Notes under the pieces: model-generated | What the model was told of the DNA's origin: nothing | Databases searched by the model: none | Seen by the model: the letters and a program-made list of their open reading frames with translations, nothing else | Source: Cytophagaceae bacterium | Lineage (GTDB): Bacteria > Bacteroidota > Bacteroidia > Cytophagales > Spirosomataceae | Assembly: GCA_027486845.1 (NCBI GenBank) | Contig: JAIXOL010000009.1 | Location: 62,001-126,000, forward strand | Reading direction: 5' to 3' | DNA: 64,000 bases | In this document: positions 25,377 to 35,124 of the stretch, one piece after another | Numbering within the stretch: the stretch's first letter is position 1 | Layout: every line of letters starts with the position of its first letter | Position numbers and translations under genes: made by a program

Positions 25377-26008
25377 TTGAATGGAGGAGTTTTATTACAT
25401 CGCAAATTAACGGCGTTTTTTGTTGGGAATGAAGGGATTTTTTGGTTTTTGGATGTATATATCTGATTGCCCAATTTTTTGCATGATTTTTAATTTTTTA
25501 GTAGGAAAGGAGAATACCCATAGAGTAAATGAAGTATGCATTTTTTGATGATTTAATACTTTTTGACAATTTTGTTGCAAAATTTAAATTTTAACGTATT
25601 TATCATATTTTAGCAAAGATTTTTAGAAAAAGGCTTTTCTAAGCTGAAGGGTCATTTTCTCAAAATTAATAAACTCGTGGCAGTTGTTCACGAAGTTGTG
25701 ATATTGTGAAGTTAATAAGAGTTTCTGCTGGTGTTTTGTGAGATTTTTCTTCAGATTTTCATTTGTAAAGAAGATTTTCTCCTGTAACCAATATAAGTAA
25801 AACTTCGAAAATATTTCTCCCAAACTTAGTCATTTTTAAAAGTTTTATCATGAAGCTTTATCATTCTTGTGTCGTATTTTATTTATATTTTAGGCTTGAG
25901 CACAAATTGAAAGAGTTTTGTATGTGGAAAAATTGAACAATTTCATTAATTAAAGGCATGATTTTTGCAATTTTTTCGTTTTTTAAAAAAATTGCATTAT
26001 TTTTAGGA
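25377..26008. other. 632-bp intergenic region upstream of the PorE-like gene
   Basis: No convincing gene. A minus-strand open frame at 25623-25823 (66 codons, TTG start) has no recognised features and no promoter or RBS. The sequence is strongly AT-rich. The next gene's frame extends back to an ATG at 25958, which would place 17 extra residues before its signal peptide. Confidence 0.3.
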
Positions 26009-28561
26009 ATGCCATTAAAAAGACTCATATTTTTTATTTATTTCACAACTGCAACTTTTGCATTGTTTGCCCAAAATACTTCGAAGGTTTTGCAGGAAGC
26101 TAATAAACAATTCGAAACCTTGGGCTATGCAAAAGCCATTGAGCTATATGAGACTGCCCTAAAGAAACCAAAAGGAGCTACCGAAGAAGAAATCGTAAAG
26201 GCCAAACTCAATTTAGCACTCTGCTATAAATTAGTGAAGGACTACTCTAATGCGGAAAGGATTTATCGTGAGCTTTTAACGGCAAATCCTATCGTAAAGG
26301 GTGAAGATATTAAAGCCTATCAACATTTTGCCCAAGTTCTTACAAGCAATAGGAAATTCACAGAAGCCAATCAATATTGGCAAAAATTCAACGAGTTACA
26401 AGAACAAGACAAGCGAGGGGTAGAGTTTATCAAACTCAACAGTAATAGAGATGCATTAGAACGCAACGCAGGAAGTTATAAAATAGAGTACGTCGGTATA
26501 AATTCGAGCAGTGCAGATTTTAGTCCAGTTTACTACAAAAAAGGCTTAGTTTTTGTTTCTGGAAGAAGTGCCAATTCTGGTATTCGAAGGGTTTTTAATT
26601 GGGATACTTCTTCTTTTCTCGATTTATTTTATCTCGAAGACCTAAAGGCCATAGGAAACGAAATTAGTGGAGCATCGGCCATTGGTTCGAGTTCGCAAAA
26701 GTCCATTGAAAAGACCGCACCACCTTCTAAAAAACTTGGTACAGATTATTATACACCTCCTACCTCTAATGATACAAAAACCATTGGGCGAAAAGGCAGT
26801 GAATATATCACAGGTAGTAAAGATTTAGATTACGAAGAAAATCCAACCATTTCAACGGAAAAATTTAGTAAAAATCTCAATTCAAAATACCACGAAGGCC
26901 CATGTGCATTTTTTCACGATGGCTCTAAAATAATTTTTACTCGAAATAGCGAAATTGGTGGAGGAGGGATTTTTGGTCAGAAAAAAAATACTGCAATCAC
27001 TCGCCTAAAACTTTATTTGGCTGAATTTGAAGACAACGACTGGCGAAAAATAAAGGAAATTCCATTTAATAGCAATGATTATTCGTGCGGACATCCGACC
27101 TTAACGATTGACGATAAAATCATGTATTTTGTGTCGGATATGCCCGGCGGTTATGGCGGAACTGATATTTGGATGACTCGTTTTAACAAAGGAGAATGGA
27201 CAAAGCCACAGAATTTGGGTGGGACTATAAATACGCGAGGAAACGAAATGTTTCCGTTTATTGACGACCGAGGAAATCTATATTTTTCATCAGATTTTCA
27301 CCCTGGATTGGGCGATTTAGATATTTTCTTTATTCCGATGAATACCGAGTCAGGTATGCCAAATGGAAAAGCTCGTAATGTGGGGGCACCACTTAATTCA
27401 AATAAAGATGATTTTGGCATAATAACTGACTCCGAACGCCAATCTGGTTTTCTCAGTAGTAATCGCAAGCGTGGAGGAATTGATGATGATATTTACAAAT
27501 TTACTCGATTCGGTACGCTCTATGGTTGTCGTGATTTGATTGTAAATATCTATGATAATGAAACCAAAAAGCCTTTTGATCGCCTCAGATTTGATTTCGA
27601 AATCAAGGGAAATTCACTTAGTCGTGAAAGTGCCATTACTAGTAGCTTGGGTTCAATTAAACTCTGCCTCGAAGCCGATAATGATTTTACTTTTATCATA
27701 AAACAAAATGGTTTTCAAAACGAGTCTGTTAGTTTTTCAAATAAGGAAGCATCTGATTTCGAATCTTCAAAATTGGATATTTACCTGAAAAGAGAAATTG
27801 TTGTAGTTGATATAAATAAACCTGATGTAACAAAAAAACAAGCAGATAAGGATGTTTTAGTAGCTCGACGAAATGGAAACCCAGTTTCCACAATCTTCCG
27901 AGGAATCGTGACGGCTGGAAAAGACAGCACAGCAATTGCGGGCGTAAAAATTAAGTTTATTAATCAATGCACAGGTATTGCCCAAGAAATGATTACTGGT
28001 TCAGACGGTTCGTATGAATTCAAACGTGAACTAAACTGCGATTATATCTTAGAATCTTTCAAAGAAAATTTCGGTAAATCGTCAGAATTAGTAGCAAAAG
28101 TTGAAGAGAAACGCAATATTATCAATATTTTTCGCAAGAAAACTTCCGCATCAAATCCTAGCTCATTATTCGATACAAAGCTCTATAAAGTGGGTGACGT
28201 AGTGAAACTTGACAATATTTATTATGATTCCAAAAGTTATAAAATACGTAAAGATGCCGCTCGAGAACTTGAAAAACTTGTGCGAACGATGCAGAAAAGC
28301 CCCAATATAATTATAGAGATTCGTTCGCATACCGATACCCGCGGCAATGCCCTCGACAACCTAAGTTTGTCGCAGCGAAGAGCCAACGAAGTAGTTGATT
28401 TCTTAATCGATAAAGGTGTAGCCCGTGCTAGAATGAGAGGTGTAGGAAAAGGCGAATCCGAGCCAGTGAATAATTGCGGTGACGGAGTTCAGTGTATCGA
28501 GGCAGAGCACCAAAGAAACCGCCGAACTGAGTTCAAGATTCTTTCGATTGAACGGAAGTGA
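26009..28561 (+). CDS. PorE-like TPR/propeller/OmpA-family outer-membrane protein
   Basis: An 850-residue exported protein starting at MPLKRLIFFI, cleaved near LFAQN. Order of parts: TPR repeats (about 20-150), PD40/WD40-like propeller (about 155-510, with phrases such as DIWMTRFNKGEWTKPQNLGG and YFSSDFHPGLGDLDIFF), one or two Ig-like or carboxypeptidase-regulatory domains (about 520-700), and a C-terminal OmpA peptidoglycan-binding domain (IEIRSHTDTRGNALDNLSLS, RANEVVDFL). This is the architecture of PorE of the type IX secretion system, which anchors the machine to peptidoglycan. Many Bacteroidota encode several such proteins, so the role is likely but not certain. An ATG at 25958 is an alternative start. 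Confidence 0.85.
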   Translation: MPLKRLIFFIYFTTATFALFAQNTSKVLQEANKQFETLGYAKAIELYETALKKPKGATEEEIVKAKLNLALCYKLVKDYSNAERIYRELLTANPIVKGEDIKAYQHFAQVLTSNRKFTEANQYWQKFNELQEQDKRGVEFIKLNSNRDALERNAGSYKIEYVGINSSSADFSPVYYKKGLVFVSGRSANSGIRRVFNWDTSSFLDLFYLEDLKAIGNEISGASAIGSSSQKSIEKTAPPSKKLGTDYYTPPTSNDTKTIGRKGSEYITGSKDLDYEENPTISTEKFSKNLNSKYHEGPCAFFHDGSKIIFTRNSEIGGGGIFGQKKNTAITRLKLYLAEFEDNDWRKIKEIPFNSNDYSCGHPTLTIDDKIMYFVSDMPGGYGGTDIWMTRFNKGEWTKPQNLGGTINTRGNEMFPFIDDRGNLYFSSDFHPGLGDLDIFFIPMNTESGMPNGKARNVGAPLNSNKDDFGIITDSERQSGFLSSNRKRGGIDDDIYKFTRFGTLYGCRDLIVNIYDNETKKPFDRLRFDFEIKGNSLSRESAITSSLGSIKLCLEADNDFTFIIKQNGFQNESVSFSNKEASDFESSKLDIYLKREIVVVDINKPDVTKKQADKDVLVARRNGNPVSTIFRGIVTAGKDSTAIAGVKIKFINQCTGIAQEMITGSDGSYEFKRELNCDYILESFKENFGKSSELVAKVEEKRNIINIFRKKTSASNPSSLFDTKLYKVGDVVKLDNIYYDSKSYKIRKDAARELEKLVRTMQKSPNIIIEIRSHTDTRGNALDNLSLSQRRANEVVDFLIDKGVARARMRGVGKGESEPVNNCGDGVQCIEAEHQRNRRTEFKILSIERK

Positions 28562-28582
28562 AATGAAGAAAATTAGGATATC

Positions 28583-28615
28583 AAGGAAGCCATCACTCTG
28601 TGCGAAGGCTTCCTT
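28583..28615 (+). terminator. Terminator downstream of the PorE-like gene
   Basis: AAGGAAGCC (28583-28591) pairs with GGCTTCCTT (28607-28615) and a T-run follows. The arms resemble those of the argH terminator at 23938-23998. Confidence 0.8.
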
Positions 28616-28714
28616 TTTTATTTTTTGAAGTATTTCTTGGAAATTTAAAAATATATTTAGATATTTATATAATTAATTAATTAATTGTTATTATTCAACT
28701 AAACTTTTACAACA

Positions 28715-29203
28715 ATGGCCGAACTCACTACTAACATCCGCCAACCACGAGTTGATATGACCCCGATGGTAGATTTAGGTTTTCTACTCATCACTTTTTT
28801 TGTATTTACCACAACATTTACATCAAATAGAATGATGCCTCTGTATATGCCTGACAACACTGACGAAATTGGTCCACCTGTCAAATACAAAAATACGCTA
28901 ACACTGATATTGGGTAAAGACAACCGAATATTTTACCATCAAAAGAATGCTAAAGACTTGAACGAAAGTTTTTTAACCGAAACCTCTTACGGAACGACAT
29001 TGAGCCGATTGATAATTGAAAAAAGAAAACAGGCTGAAAATATCAAAAACTTTACGGTAATCATTCGCCCAACTGATGAATCTGTTTATAAAAACACAGT
29101 AGATGTCTTGGACGAAATGAAAATAACCAACCAGCCAATTTATGTACTGACCGATATTTCTTCGAAGGAAGTTGAGGTTTGTCAAACGAAAATTAGAATG
29201 TAA
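28715..29203 (+). CDS. ExbD/TolR-family biopolymer transport protein
   Basis: A 162-residue inner-membrane protein with one N-terminal helix that carries the conserved aspartate (MTPMVDLGFLLITFFVFTTT, about 14-33) and a periplasmic domain of about 120 residues. With an ExbB partner it forms the proton-driven motor for TonB receptors or for the cell-envelope Tol system. No exbB is next to it, so it must pair with a distant copy. An (AATT)n run lies just upstream. Confidence 0.88.
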   Translation: MAELTTNIRQPRVDMTPMVDLGFLLITFFVFTTTFTSNRMMPLYMPDNTDEIGPPVKYKNTLTLILGKDNRIFYHQKNAKDLNESFLTETSYGTTLSRLIIEKRKQAENIKNFTVIIRPTDESVYKNTVDVLDEMKITNQPIYVLTDISSKEVEVCQTKIRM

Positions 29204-29221
29204 TACATATTTCCTGAAAAT

Positions 29222-29252
29222 AAATGGCATATCTCAAAAGGAAATGCCATTT
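29222..29252 (+). terminator. Terminator after exbD
   Basis: AAATGGCAT (29222-29230) pairs with ATGCCATTT (29244-29252), followed by TTTTGTTGTTT. It separates exbD from sbcD. Confidence 0.75.
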
Positions 29253-29273
29253 TTGTTGTTTAGAAAAAAACAC

Positions 29274-30482
29274 ATGAAAATACTTCATACTGCCGATTGG
29301 CATTTGGGCAAAAAACTGCATAAACACGATCTCTCGAAAGACCACCAACTATTTTTTGATTGGTTGATAAACCTTATTCACAAGCAAAACATTGATTTAC
29401 TGCTCATTTCGGGCGATATTTTTGATTTGGCAAATCCACCCATCGAAGCCCGTACAATGTATTATTGGTTTTTACGCCAAATGATTCAACTCAAATGCAA
29501 AATCATTATCACGGGCGGAAACCACGACTCGGCTTTGATGCTCGATGCACCTAAAGAGATTCTGCAACTGCTTGATATAAAAGTAGTTGGCGGAGCAACA
29601 AGTTCGATTGAAAACGAAATTGTTGTACTTGAAAATCTCGTGGTTTGTGCCGTTCCATATCTGCGTGATGCCGATTTACGCCAAGCAATTGAAGGTGAAA
29701 CTGGTGCTTCAAGAATCGAAAATGTACGTTTGGGTATAAAAAAACACTATGATGAATTGGCGGAAATTTGCCAACAAAAATATCCCAATTTGCCTACAAT
29801 TGCGATGGGGCATTTATACGCTAATGGCTCAATAAGTTCGGAGTCGGAGCGAGAAATTCAGATTGGAAATTTAGCTTCAGTTGATGGCAACGATTTCTCA
29901 CAAACTTTTGATTATGTGGCTTTGGGGCATATTCATCGCCCACAAATCATTGGTGGAAATGAGCGAATTCGTTATTCTGGTTCGCCGATTCCATTAAGTT
30001 TTAGCGAGAAAAACGACCAAAAAATAGTACTAATTCTTGAAATTGCTGAAAATAAAATTCAAGAAATACAAACAATCGAAGTGCCAAAATTTAGACAACT
30101 AAAACGCATTTCTGGAACACTCGAAACCGTGAAATCTAAGCTCATTGCCTTTCAGAATGATTCTCCATTAAAATCTTTTTTGGAGTTAGAAGTTATAGAA
30201 GAAATTTTTAATCCATTAATTATCAAGGAGTTAAATGATTTGATAACTGTTTTTGATGATGAAAATGCTATCGTTCTGAAACATAAAATTAGTTTTAAAA
30301 ACGAAGTAACAAGCAGCGAGGAACTTTTCGTTGAAGGCCAAAATCTGGAAGATATTTCGGAGAAATCAATGCTTCAAAAACGCCTTGAAAAAGAGAATTC
30401 ACTATCTGACGAACACCGAACTTTGATGATGGAAGCTTTTACAGAATTATTATCAATAGTTGAACAAGACGATGAAAATTAA
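29274..30482 (+). CDS. sbcD: Exonuclease SbcCD subunit D (Mre11-like)
   Basis: A 402-residue metallophosphoesterase starting at MKILHTADWHLGKKLHKHDL. The phosphoesterase motifs follow in order: ADWHLG, SGDIFDLANPP, GGNHDS, AMGHLYANG and ALGHIHRPQ, which together bind two manganese ions. With SbcC it cleaves hairpins and processes double-strand breaks. The open frame extends upstream to 29172, but that overlaps exbD and its terminator. The last 11 bp overlap the start of sbcC. Confidence 0.95.
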   Translation: MKILHTADWHLGKKLHKHDLSKDHQLFFDWLINLIHKQNIDLLLISGDIFDLANPPIEARTMYYWFLRQMIQLKCKIIITGGNHDSALMLDAPKEILQLLDIKVVGGATSSIENEIVVLENLVVCAVPYLRDADLRQAIEGETGASRIENVRLGIKKHYDELAEICQQKYPNLPTIAMGHLYANGSISSESEREIQIGNLASVDGNDFSQTFDYVALGHIHRPQIIGGNERIRYSGSPIPLSFSEKNDQKIVLILEIAENKIQEIQTIEVPKFRQLKRISGTLETVKSKLIAFQNDSPLKSFLELEVIEEIFNPLIIKELNDLITVFDDENAIVLKHKISFKNEVTSSEELFVEGQNLEDISEKSMLQKRLEKENSLSDEHRTLMMEAFTELLSIVEQDDEN

Positions 30483-33400
30483 TAAAATATACCTCAAAAA
30501 TATCAATTCATTCAAAGGTGAGCACCGAATTGATTTTACCGAAAACCCATTGAGTTCGGCTGGACTTTTTGCCATCGTTGGCCCAACGGGTGCAGGAAAA
30601 TCTACACTTTTAGATGCCATTACGCTTGCACTTTTTAACCAAATTCCGAGATTTGATAAAAAAATATCGAAAGATTTTGTGGCTTCGGCTGGCTCGATTC
30701 TGACTAAAGGTGAGCGAGAATGTGCTGTTGAAATTGAGTTTTCATGCAAATCGGGCAATTTTGTATCGAAATGGTGGATTGAAATGAACCGTAATCAGAA
30801 TCTCAACGATTATGGCATGGAAATTACTGACTTACAAACAAGCCAATTATTGCCTCTCAAAAAAAGTGAAATTCCGAAGCGAAACGAAGAACTAATCGGA
30901 CTTTCGTACGACCAATTTATCAAGTCAATTTTGCTTTCGCAGGGAGAATTTGCTAAGTTTTTAAAGTCAGGAAAAGACGAACGAGGAAAATTACTAGAAG
31001 ACATAACAGGCACTCAAATCTACCGAAAACTCGGCAAAAAAGCCTTTGAAATTGCTAAAGAAAAAGGGCAAGTTCTAAAAGATTTACGCACTAACATTGA
31101 TACCGAAAAACGCAAACTTAGCACACCCGAGCAAGAGCAAAATTGGCTTAATCGCAAATCTGAGATTGAAAAAATTTTAATTGATTTAGAGGCTCAAATT
31201 CAGATTTTTAATGCCAAAATCGAACTCAAAAAGCAGGTTTTGAATTTTCAGAAAATTATTGCCGAAAAAAGTGAACGTCAAGCGAAAGAACAGCAAAATT
31301 TAAACGATTTCGAAAGTTTTGAGGCAATAAAACTACAAAATCATGAAAAGGCTGAACCTTTTCAATCGCTTATTTTACAGCTTGAAAGTCAGTACAAAGC
31401 ACTTCAAAATCTACAAGAACGATTAGCGAGTGAAGAGGGGAGTTTGGACAAAAACACTACTTTACTCAATGAAATATTTAAAAACATAGGTGAATTAACA
31501 AAAGAACAAAACACGCTTAATCTTGAAAATGCACTTGAAATTTTGCAAAATTTTAGAGAAAAATTTTATAAGCTCGAAAAACAAAGAAATACACAAGAGG
31601 CAACTAAAAAAGCTAATGAAAATCAGATTGAAGAATTAATCAATAAAATTGCCGAAAAATCCTTACGTTTTGACTTCCAACAAATTACTGATGAAGTACT
31701 TGAGAGCATTAAAACTGTAGGTCTTACACATAAAACTAAACTCGATGAAATTTTTAGAATTGCTCAAATTGCCATTTTAGATGATGTGCCAACCAAAAGA
31801 GAAAATTTGGCCGAAGATCACCGAAATTATACTGCTTTAAAGCTACATGTTTGGGAATATGTAAAGATTATAAAAGATTCAAAGGAAGAGCAAGATGTAG
31901 AAAAACAGCAAAATAATTTTATAATTTCCCAAAAGCCAGAACTTGAAAAAATACAAAAACTTAGTACGGGAATTAGTCAAAAAATCAAGCAACTCGAAAC
32001 CGAAAAAGAGACACTTAGCAAGTCATATAATTTTGAAAAAGACCGACAAAATTTACTCAAAAAAGACGAACCATGTCCACTTTGCGGCTCACTCGAACAT
32101 CCATTTTTGAGTCATTATGCCAATAATTATGTCGAAATTGATTTGAAACTTAGCGAAGCAAAAAAAGAAGAAAAAGCCTTGAATGAATCTTTTCAAGACC
32201 TCAGTTCAAAATTAGCTTCGGCGGAGGCATTACTCAAAAATGCCATTGATAAAATTACTGCTTTTAATGAGCAAATTTTGGAGGTAAAAGTAAAAATTGA
32301 AGAGAAAAAACAAGCACTAAAACTTGAAAAAATAGGAGGGAACACCGAAGTTATTGATGCCAAAATAAAAGTAATCGAATCTCAACAAAATGCCTTGAAT
32401 GGTATCGAAAACAAAGCCGAAAAACTCAAAGATTTACAAAGTTTATATCGCCAATGTTTGGCCACAAAACTTTTGCAGAGTGAGTATAACTTGTTGATAA
32501 TCAAAATAAAAGAACTTTATAGTGGTGTAAATTTCGAGAAAGAATATAATGATATTCAGACTGGGTTTGTAAAGACGCAAGCTAATATTCAGACTTCTGC
32601 CACAATTATCAAAGGCCTCAAAGAAGAACTTTTTCCTAAACAAAAAACATTTGAAACTGATAAAGTAAATCTTGAAAATGAAGTAAAATTAGTCGGTTTT
32701 GAAGATTTGAAAACTTGTCAATTGGCAATTTTGAGTATCGAAAGTGCGAAAGCTTTAAGAGAGAAAAAGCAAGCCTTAATTTTGGCAATTCAGACTTTGG
32801 TTGAGCAGATAAAAGAACATCAAAAAGATTTGGATGAAGTCAAGCTAAAAGATGATATTAGCGTTGAGTTAGATACTTTAAGCACACAAGAACGTGATAC
32901 CAAAGCCAAGCAAGAAGAGATTAGAAAAGAGAAAGTAGAAATATCAGTCAATTTAGCAACTCAAGCCCAAACTAAAGCAGTGATTGAAGGATTACAGACG
33001 CAATTACTAATCTTAGAAAAAGATAATTTAAAGTGGGAGCTTTTGGATAAATATATTGGTAATGCCGATGGTAAAAAGTTTGCCACTTTCGCTCAAGGAT
33101 TGACACTTTCGAGATTAATGGCTTTGGCAAATCGCCGCCTTACTGATTTATCGGATAGGTATTTGCTCGATAAACCTGGCGAACAGGAAGAAGATGAACT
33201 AATGATTGTAGATTTATACATGGGCAAAGAACGTCGCTCAGTGAAAACCCTTTCGGGAGGAGAAACCTTTATGATTAGTTTGTCGTTGGCACTGGCTTTA
33301 TCTGATTTGGCATCGAAAAATATCAAACTCGAAAGTCTATTTATTGATGAAGGCTTCGGTACGCTCGACCCCGAAACTCTTGATTTAGCTTTGAATACAC

Positions 33401-33534
33401 TCGAAAAATTGCAGCAAGAAGCCCAAAAGAATATCGGAATTATTTCGCACGTAGAGTCAATTAAGGAACGGATTGCTACTCAAATTCGCCTCGAACGCAA
33501 TAATCGAGGTTTTAGTCAAATCGTTATCCATTAA
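30472..33534 (+). CDS. sbcC: Exonuclease SbcCD subunit C (Rad50-like SMC ATPase)
   Basis: A 1020-residue protein starting at MKINKIYLKNINSFKGEHRI. Walker A GPTGAGKS is at 37-44, and long coiled coils flank a zinc hook CPLC at 535-538. The C-terminal ATPase half has the signature KTLSGGETFM and Walker B LFIDEGFGTLD. It forms the ATP-driven clamp of the SbcCD nuclease. The ATG overlaps the sbcD stop codon, so translation is coupled. Confidence 0.95.
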   Translation: MKINKIYLKNINSFKGEHRIDFTENPLSSAGLFAIVGPTGAGKSTLLDAITLALFNQIPRFDKKISKDFVASAGSILTKGERECAVEIEFSCKSGNFVSKWWIEMNRNQNLNDYGMEITDLQTSQLLPLKKSEIPKRNEELIGLSYDQFIKSILLSQGEFAKFLKSGKDERGKLLEDITGTQIYRKLGKKAFEIAKEKGQVLKDLRTNIDTEKRKLSTPEQEQNWLNRKSEIEKILIDLEAQIQIFNAKIELKKQVLNFQKIIAEKSERQAKEQQNLNDFESFEAIKLQNHEKAEPFQSLILQLESQYKALQNLQERLASEEGSLDKNTTLLNEIFKNIGELTKEQNTLNLENALEILQNFREKFYKLEKQRNTQEATKKANENQIEELINKIAEKSLRFDFQQITDEVLESIKTVGLTHKTKLDEIFRIAQIAILDDVPTKRENLAEDHRNYTALKLHVWEYVKIIKDSKEEQDVEKQQNNFIISQKPELEKIQKLSTGISQKIKQLETEKETLSKSYNFEKDRQNLLKKDEPCPLCGSLEHPFLSHYANNYVEIDLKLSEAKKEEKALNESFQDLSSKLASAEALLKNAIDKITAFNEQILEVKVKIEEKKQALKLEKIGGNTEVIDAKIKVIESQQNALNGIENKAEKLKDLQSLYRQCLATKLLQSEYNLLIIKIKELYSGVNFEKEYNDIQTGFVKTQANIQTSATIIKGLKEELFPKQKTFETDKVNLENEVKLVGFEDLKTCQLAILSIESAKALREKKQALILAIQTLVEQIKEHQKDLDEVKLKDDISVELDTLSTQERDTKAKQEEIRKEKVEISVNLATQAQTKAVIEGLQTQLLILEKDNLKWELLDKYIGNADGKKFATFAQGLTLSRLMALANRRLTDLSDRYLLDKPGEQEEDELMIVDLYMGKERRSVKTLSGGETFMISLSLALALSDLASKNIKLESLFIDEGFGTLDPETLDLALNTLEKLQQEAQKNIGIISHVESIKERIATQIRLERNNRGFSQIVIH

Positions 33535-33542
33535 AACTAAAA

Positions 33543-33585
33543 ATGTGGCACACCTCGTTTATCACTGAAAACAGGTTTGCCACAT
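33543..33585 (-). terminator. Terminator for the thioredoxin gene
   Basis: ATGTGGCA (33543-33550) pairs with TGCCACAT (33578-33585), and an inner ACCT/AGGT adds to the stem. The T-run is on the minus-strand side, so it serves the thioredoxin gene; it may also help end the convergent sbcC transcript. Confidence 0.65.
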
Positions 33586-33593
33586 GAACTTAT

Positions 33594-33893
33594 TTATAAA
33601 GCTCTATTTACCGCTCTCACCACTTCGGGAACTGAAATTAGTCCTGTATGTCGCCATAATTGTTTGCTTTTTTGAAATAAAATCAAGGTAGGAACAGCAT
33701 CAATAGCATATTTTTTTCGAAGGGCTGGGTTTTTATCAACATCGATTTTCATAATTGTAATGTCTTCATCAAGCTCCTCAACCAACTGATTGAGCATTGC
33801 ATCTATTTTTCGACAAGGTTTACACCATTCGGCCGTGAAATCTATCAAAACAGGCTCTTCCGAACCTACTAATTCTTCAAAAGTACCAGTCAT
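33594..33893 (-). CDS. Thioredoxin family protein
   Basis: A 99-residue thioredoxin-fold protein with the active site WCKPC (Cys24, Cys27) and the cis-proline segment DAVPTLILF. It lacks a signal sequence, so it works in the cytoplasm as a disulfide reductant. The Lys-Pro between the cysteines, instead of Gly-Pro, is common in Bacteroidota thioredoxin-like proteins and changes redox potential. Confidence 0.9.
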   Translation of the reverse strand: MTGTFEELVGSEEPVLIDFTAEWCKPCRKIDAMLNQLVEELDEDITIMKIDVDKNPALRKKYAIDAVPTLILFQKSKQLWRHTGLISVPEVVRAVNRAL

Positions 33894-34045
33894 TGCATTA
33901 AATTGTTTTACTGAATTTATATTACGTTTTTTCTTAGGTTTTGGTTCTTTGCCTACATCAAAAATGATTGATTAAGCCATTTTACTCAAATTTTAAACGA
34001 ATTTCTACCTACCTTTGACCAAATATTTAGAGAAAAATAGTATAA

Positions 34046-34966
34046 ATGAGACAGCAAGATAGGAAATTTAAGCCGAAAACAGATAAACCTACAAGGTCGG
34101 ACTCAACACAGTTCATGGTAATCGAGGATACCGAACTTTTAGTCTTTTTACTGGCAAATATTACAAATAGAAGCCGAAATGATGTAAAGACTTTGTTACG
34201 AGACAAACAGATATTCGTTGATGGTCAGCCAATTACGCAGTTCAATCATACACTTAAACCCGAACAGGTCGTTGAGGTAAAATGGAAAAAAGCTCCTGAA
34301 GAACAAAAATATCGTGGACTAAACATTATTTTTGAAGACCAATATCTTATTGTAATCGAAAAACAAGCAGGTGTGCTTTCTATCGCTACCGAAAAACAAA
34401 AAGATAATACAGCTTACAGTATTTTGAGCAGTCATGTAAAAAAACAAGACCCACGCAATAGAATTTTTGTCGTACATCGTCTTGATCGAGAGACTTCTGG
34501 TTTGATGATGTTTGCCAAGAGCGAAAAAATCCAAAAGCTCTTACAAGAATCATGGAACGCCACTATCGAAGAACGCACTTATTTGGCTGTTGTTGAAGGC
34601 TATGTCGAGAAAAAACAAGATACAATTACCTCATATTTGGTCGAAAGTAAGGCTTTGGTTGTTTATTCGAGCAAAAATCCAGAAATAGGGCAGCAAGCGA
34701 TAACGCATTATGAGGTTTTGAGAAGCAATAAAAACTTTTCGTTGTTGAAAGTAAACCTCGAAACTGGTCGCAAAAACCAGATTAGGGTTCACGCCAAAGA
34801 TATTGGGCATTCGGTGGTGGGTGACGAAAAATACGGTGCAAAAGCCGACCCTATTAAACGTCTCGGACTCCATGCTTGGGTATTGGCTTTTAAGCACCCG
34901 ATTACAAAAAAAGATTTGCGTTTTGAAACCGAAATACCTTCCAAATTTGCGAATTTGTTTAATTAA
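34046..34966 (+). CDS. RluA-family pseudouridine synthase
   Basis: A 306-residue protein with an S4-like RNA-binding N-terminus (about 28-80; LLVFLLANITNRSRNDVKTL) and a catalytic domain with HRLDRETSGLMMFAK, where Asp147 is the nucleophile. The later motif TGRKNQIRVHAKDIGHSVVG is also typical. It isomerises uridines in 23S rRNA or tRNA; whether it is RluC-, RluD- or RluA-like cannot be decided here. Confidence 0.9.
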   Translation: MRQQDRKFKPKTDKPTRSDSTQFMVIEDTELLVFLLANITNRSRNDVKTLLRDKQIFVDGQPITQFNHTLKPEQVVEVKWKKAPEEQKYRGLNIIFEDQYLIVIEKQAGVLSIATEKQKDNTAYSILSSHVKKQDPRNRIFVVHRLDRETSGLMMFAKSEKIQKLLQESWNATIEERTYLAVVEGYVEKKQDTITSYLVESKALVVYSSKNPEIGQQAITHYEVLRSNKNFSLLKVNLETGRKNQIRVHAKDIGHSVVGDEKYGAKADPIKRLGLHAWVLAFKHPITKKDLRFETEIPSKFANLFN

Positions 34967-35064
34967 TGCTCGCTTTCGACGAATTTTCTGTAATATTGGT
35001 CTGCTAAAAGTACACGCTTGACGTTTTCTACACATAATAATGTAGCAAACATTAATTCAGTGCT

Positions 35065-35072
35065 TATATTTG
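35065..35072 (+). promoter_or_regulatory. -7 element for the TonB-receptor-like gene
   Basis: TATATTTG matches TAnnTTTG, 52 bp before the ATG at 35125. Confidence 0.4.
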
Positions 35073-35124
35073 TATTATAACTACTACATAAAAAACTAAG
35101 AAACGCCATTTTAGGCAACCAAAG

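Noticed and set aside
25623-25823. 66-codon minus-strand open frame between argH and the PorE-like gene
   Set aside because: TTG start, no RBS or promoter, no recognisable motif, and very AT-rich composition like the surrounding spacer.
28669-28688. (AATT)n run before exbD as a regulatory repeat
   Set aside because: Only about four units; common in AT-rich spacer and not tied to a promoter element.
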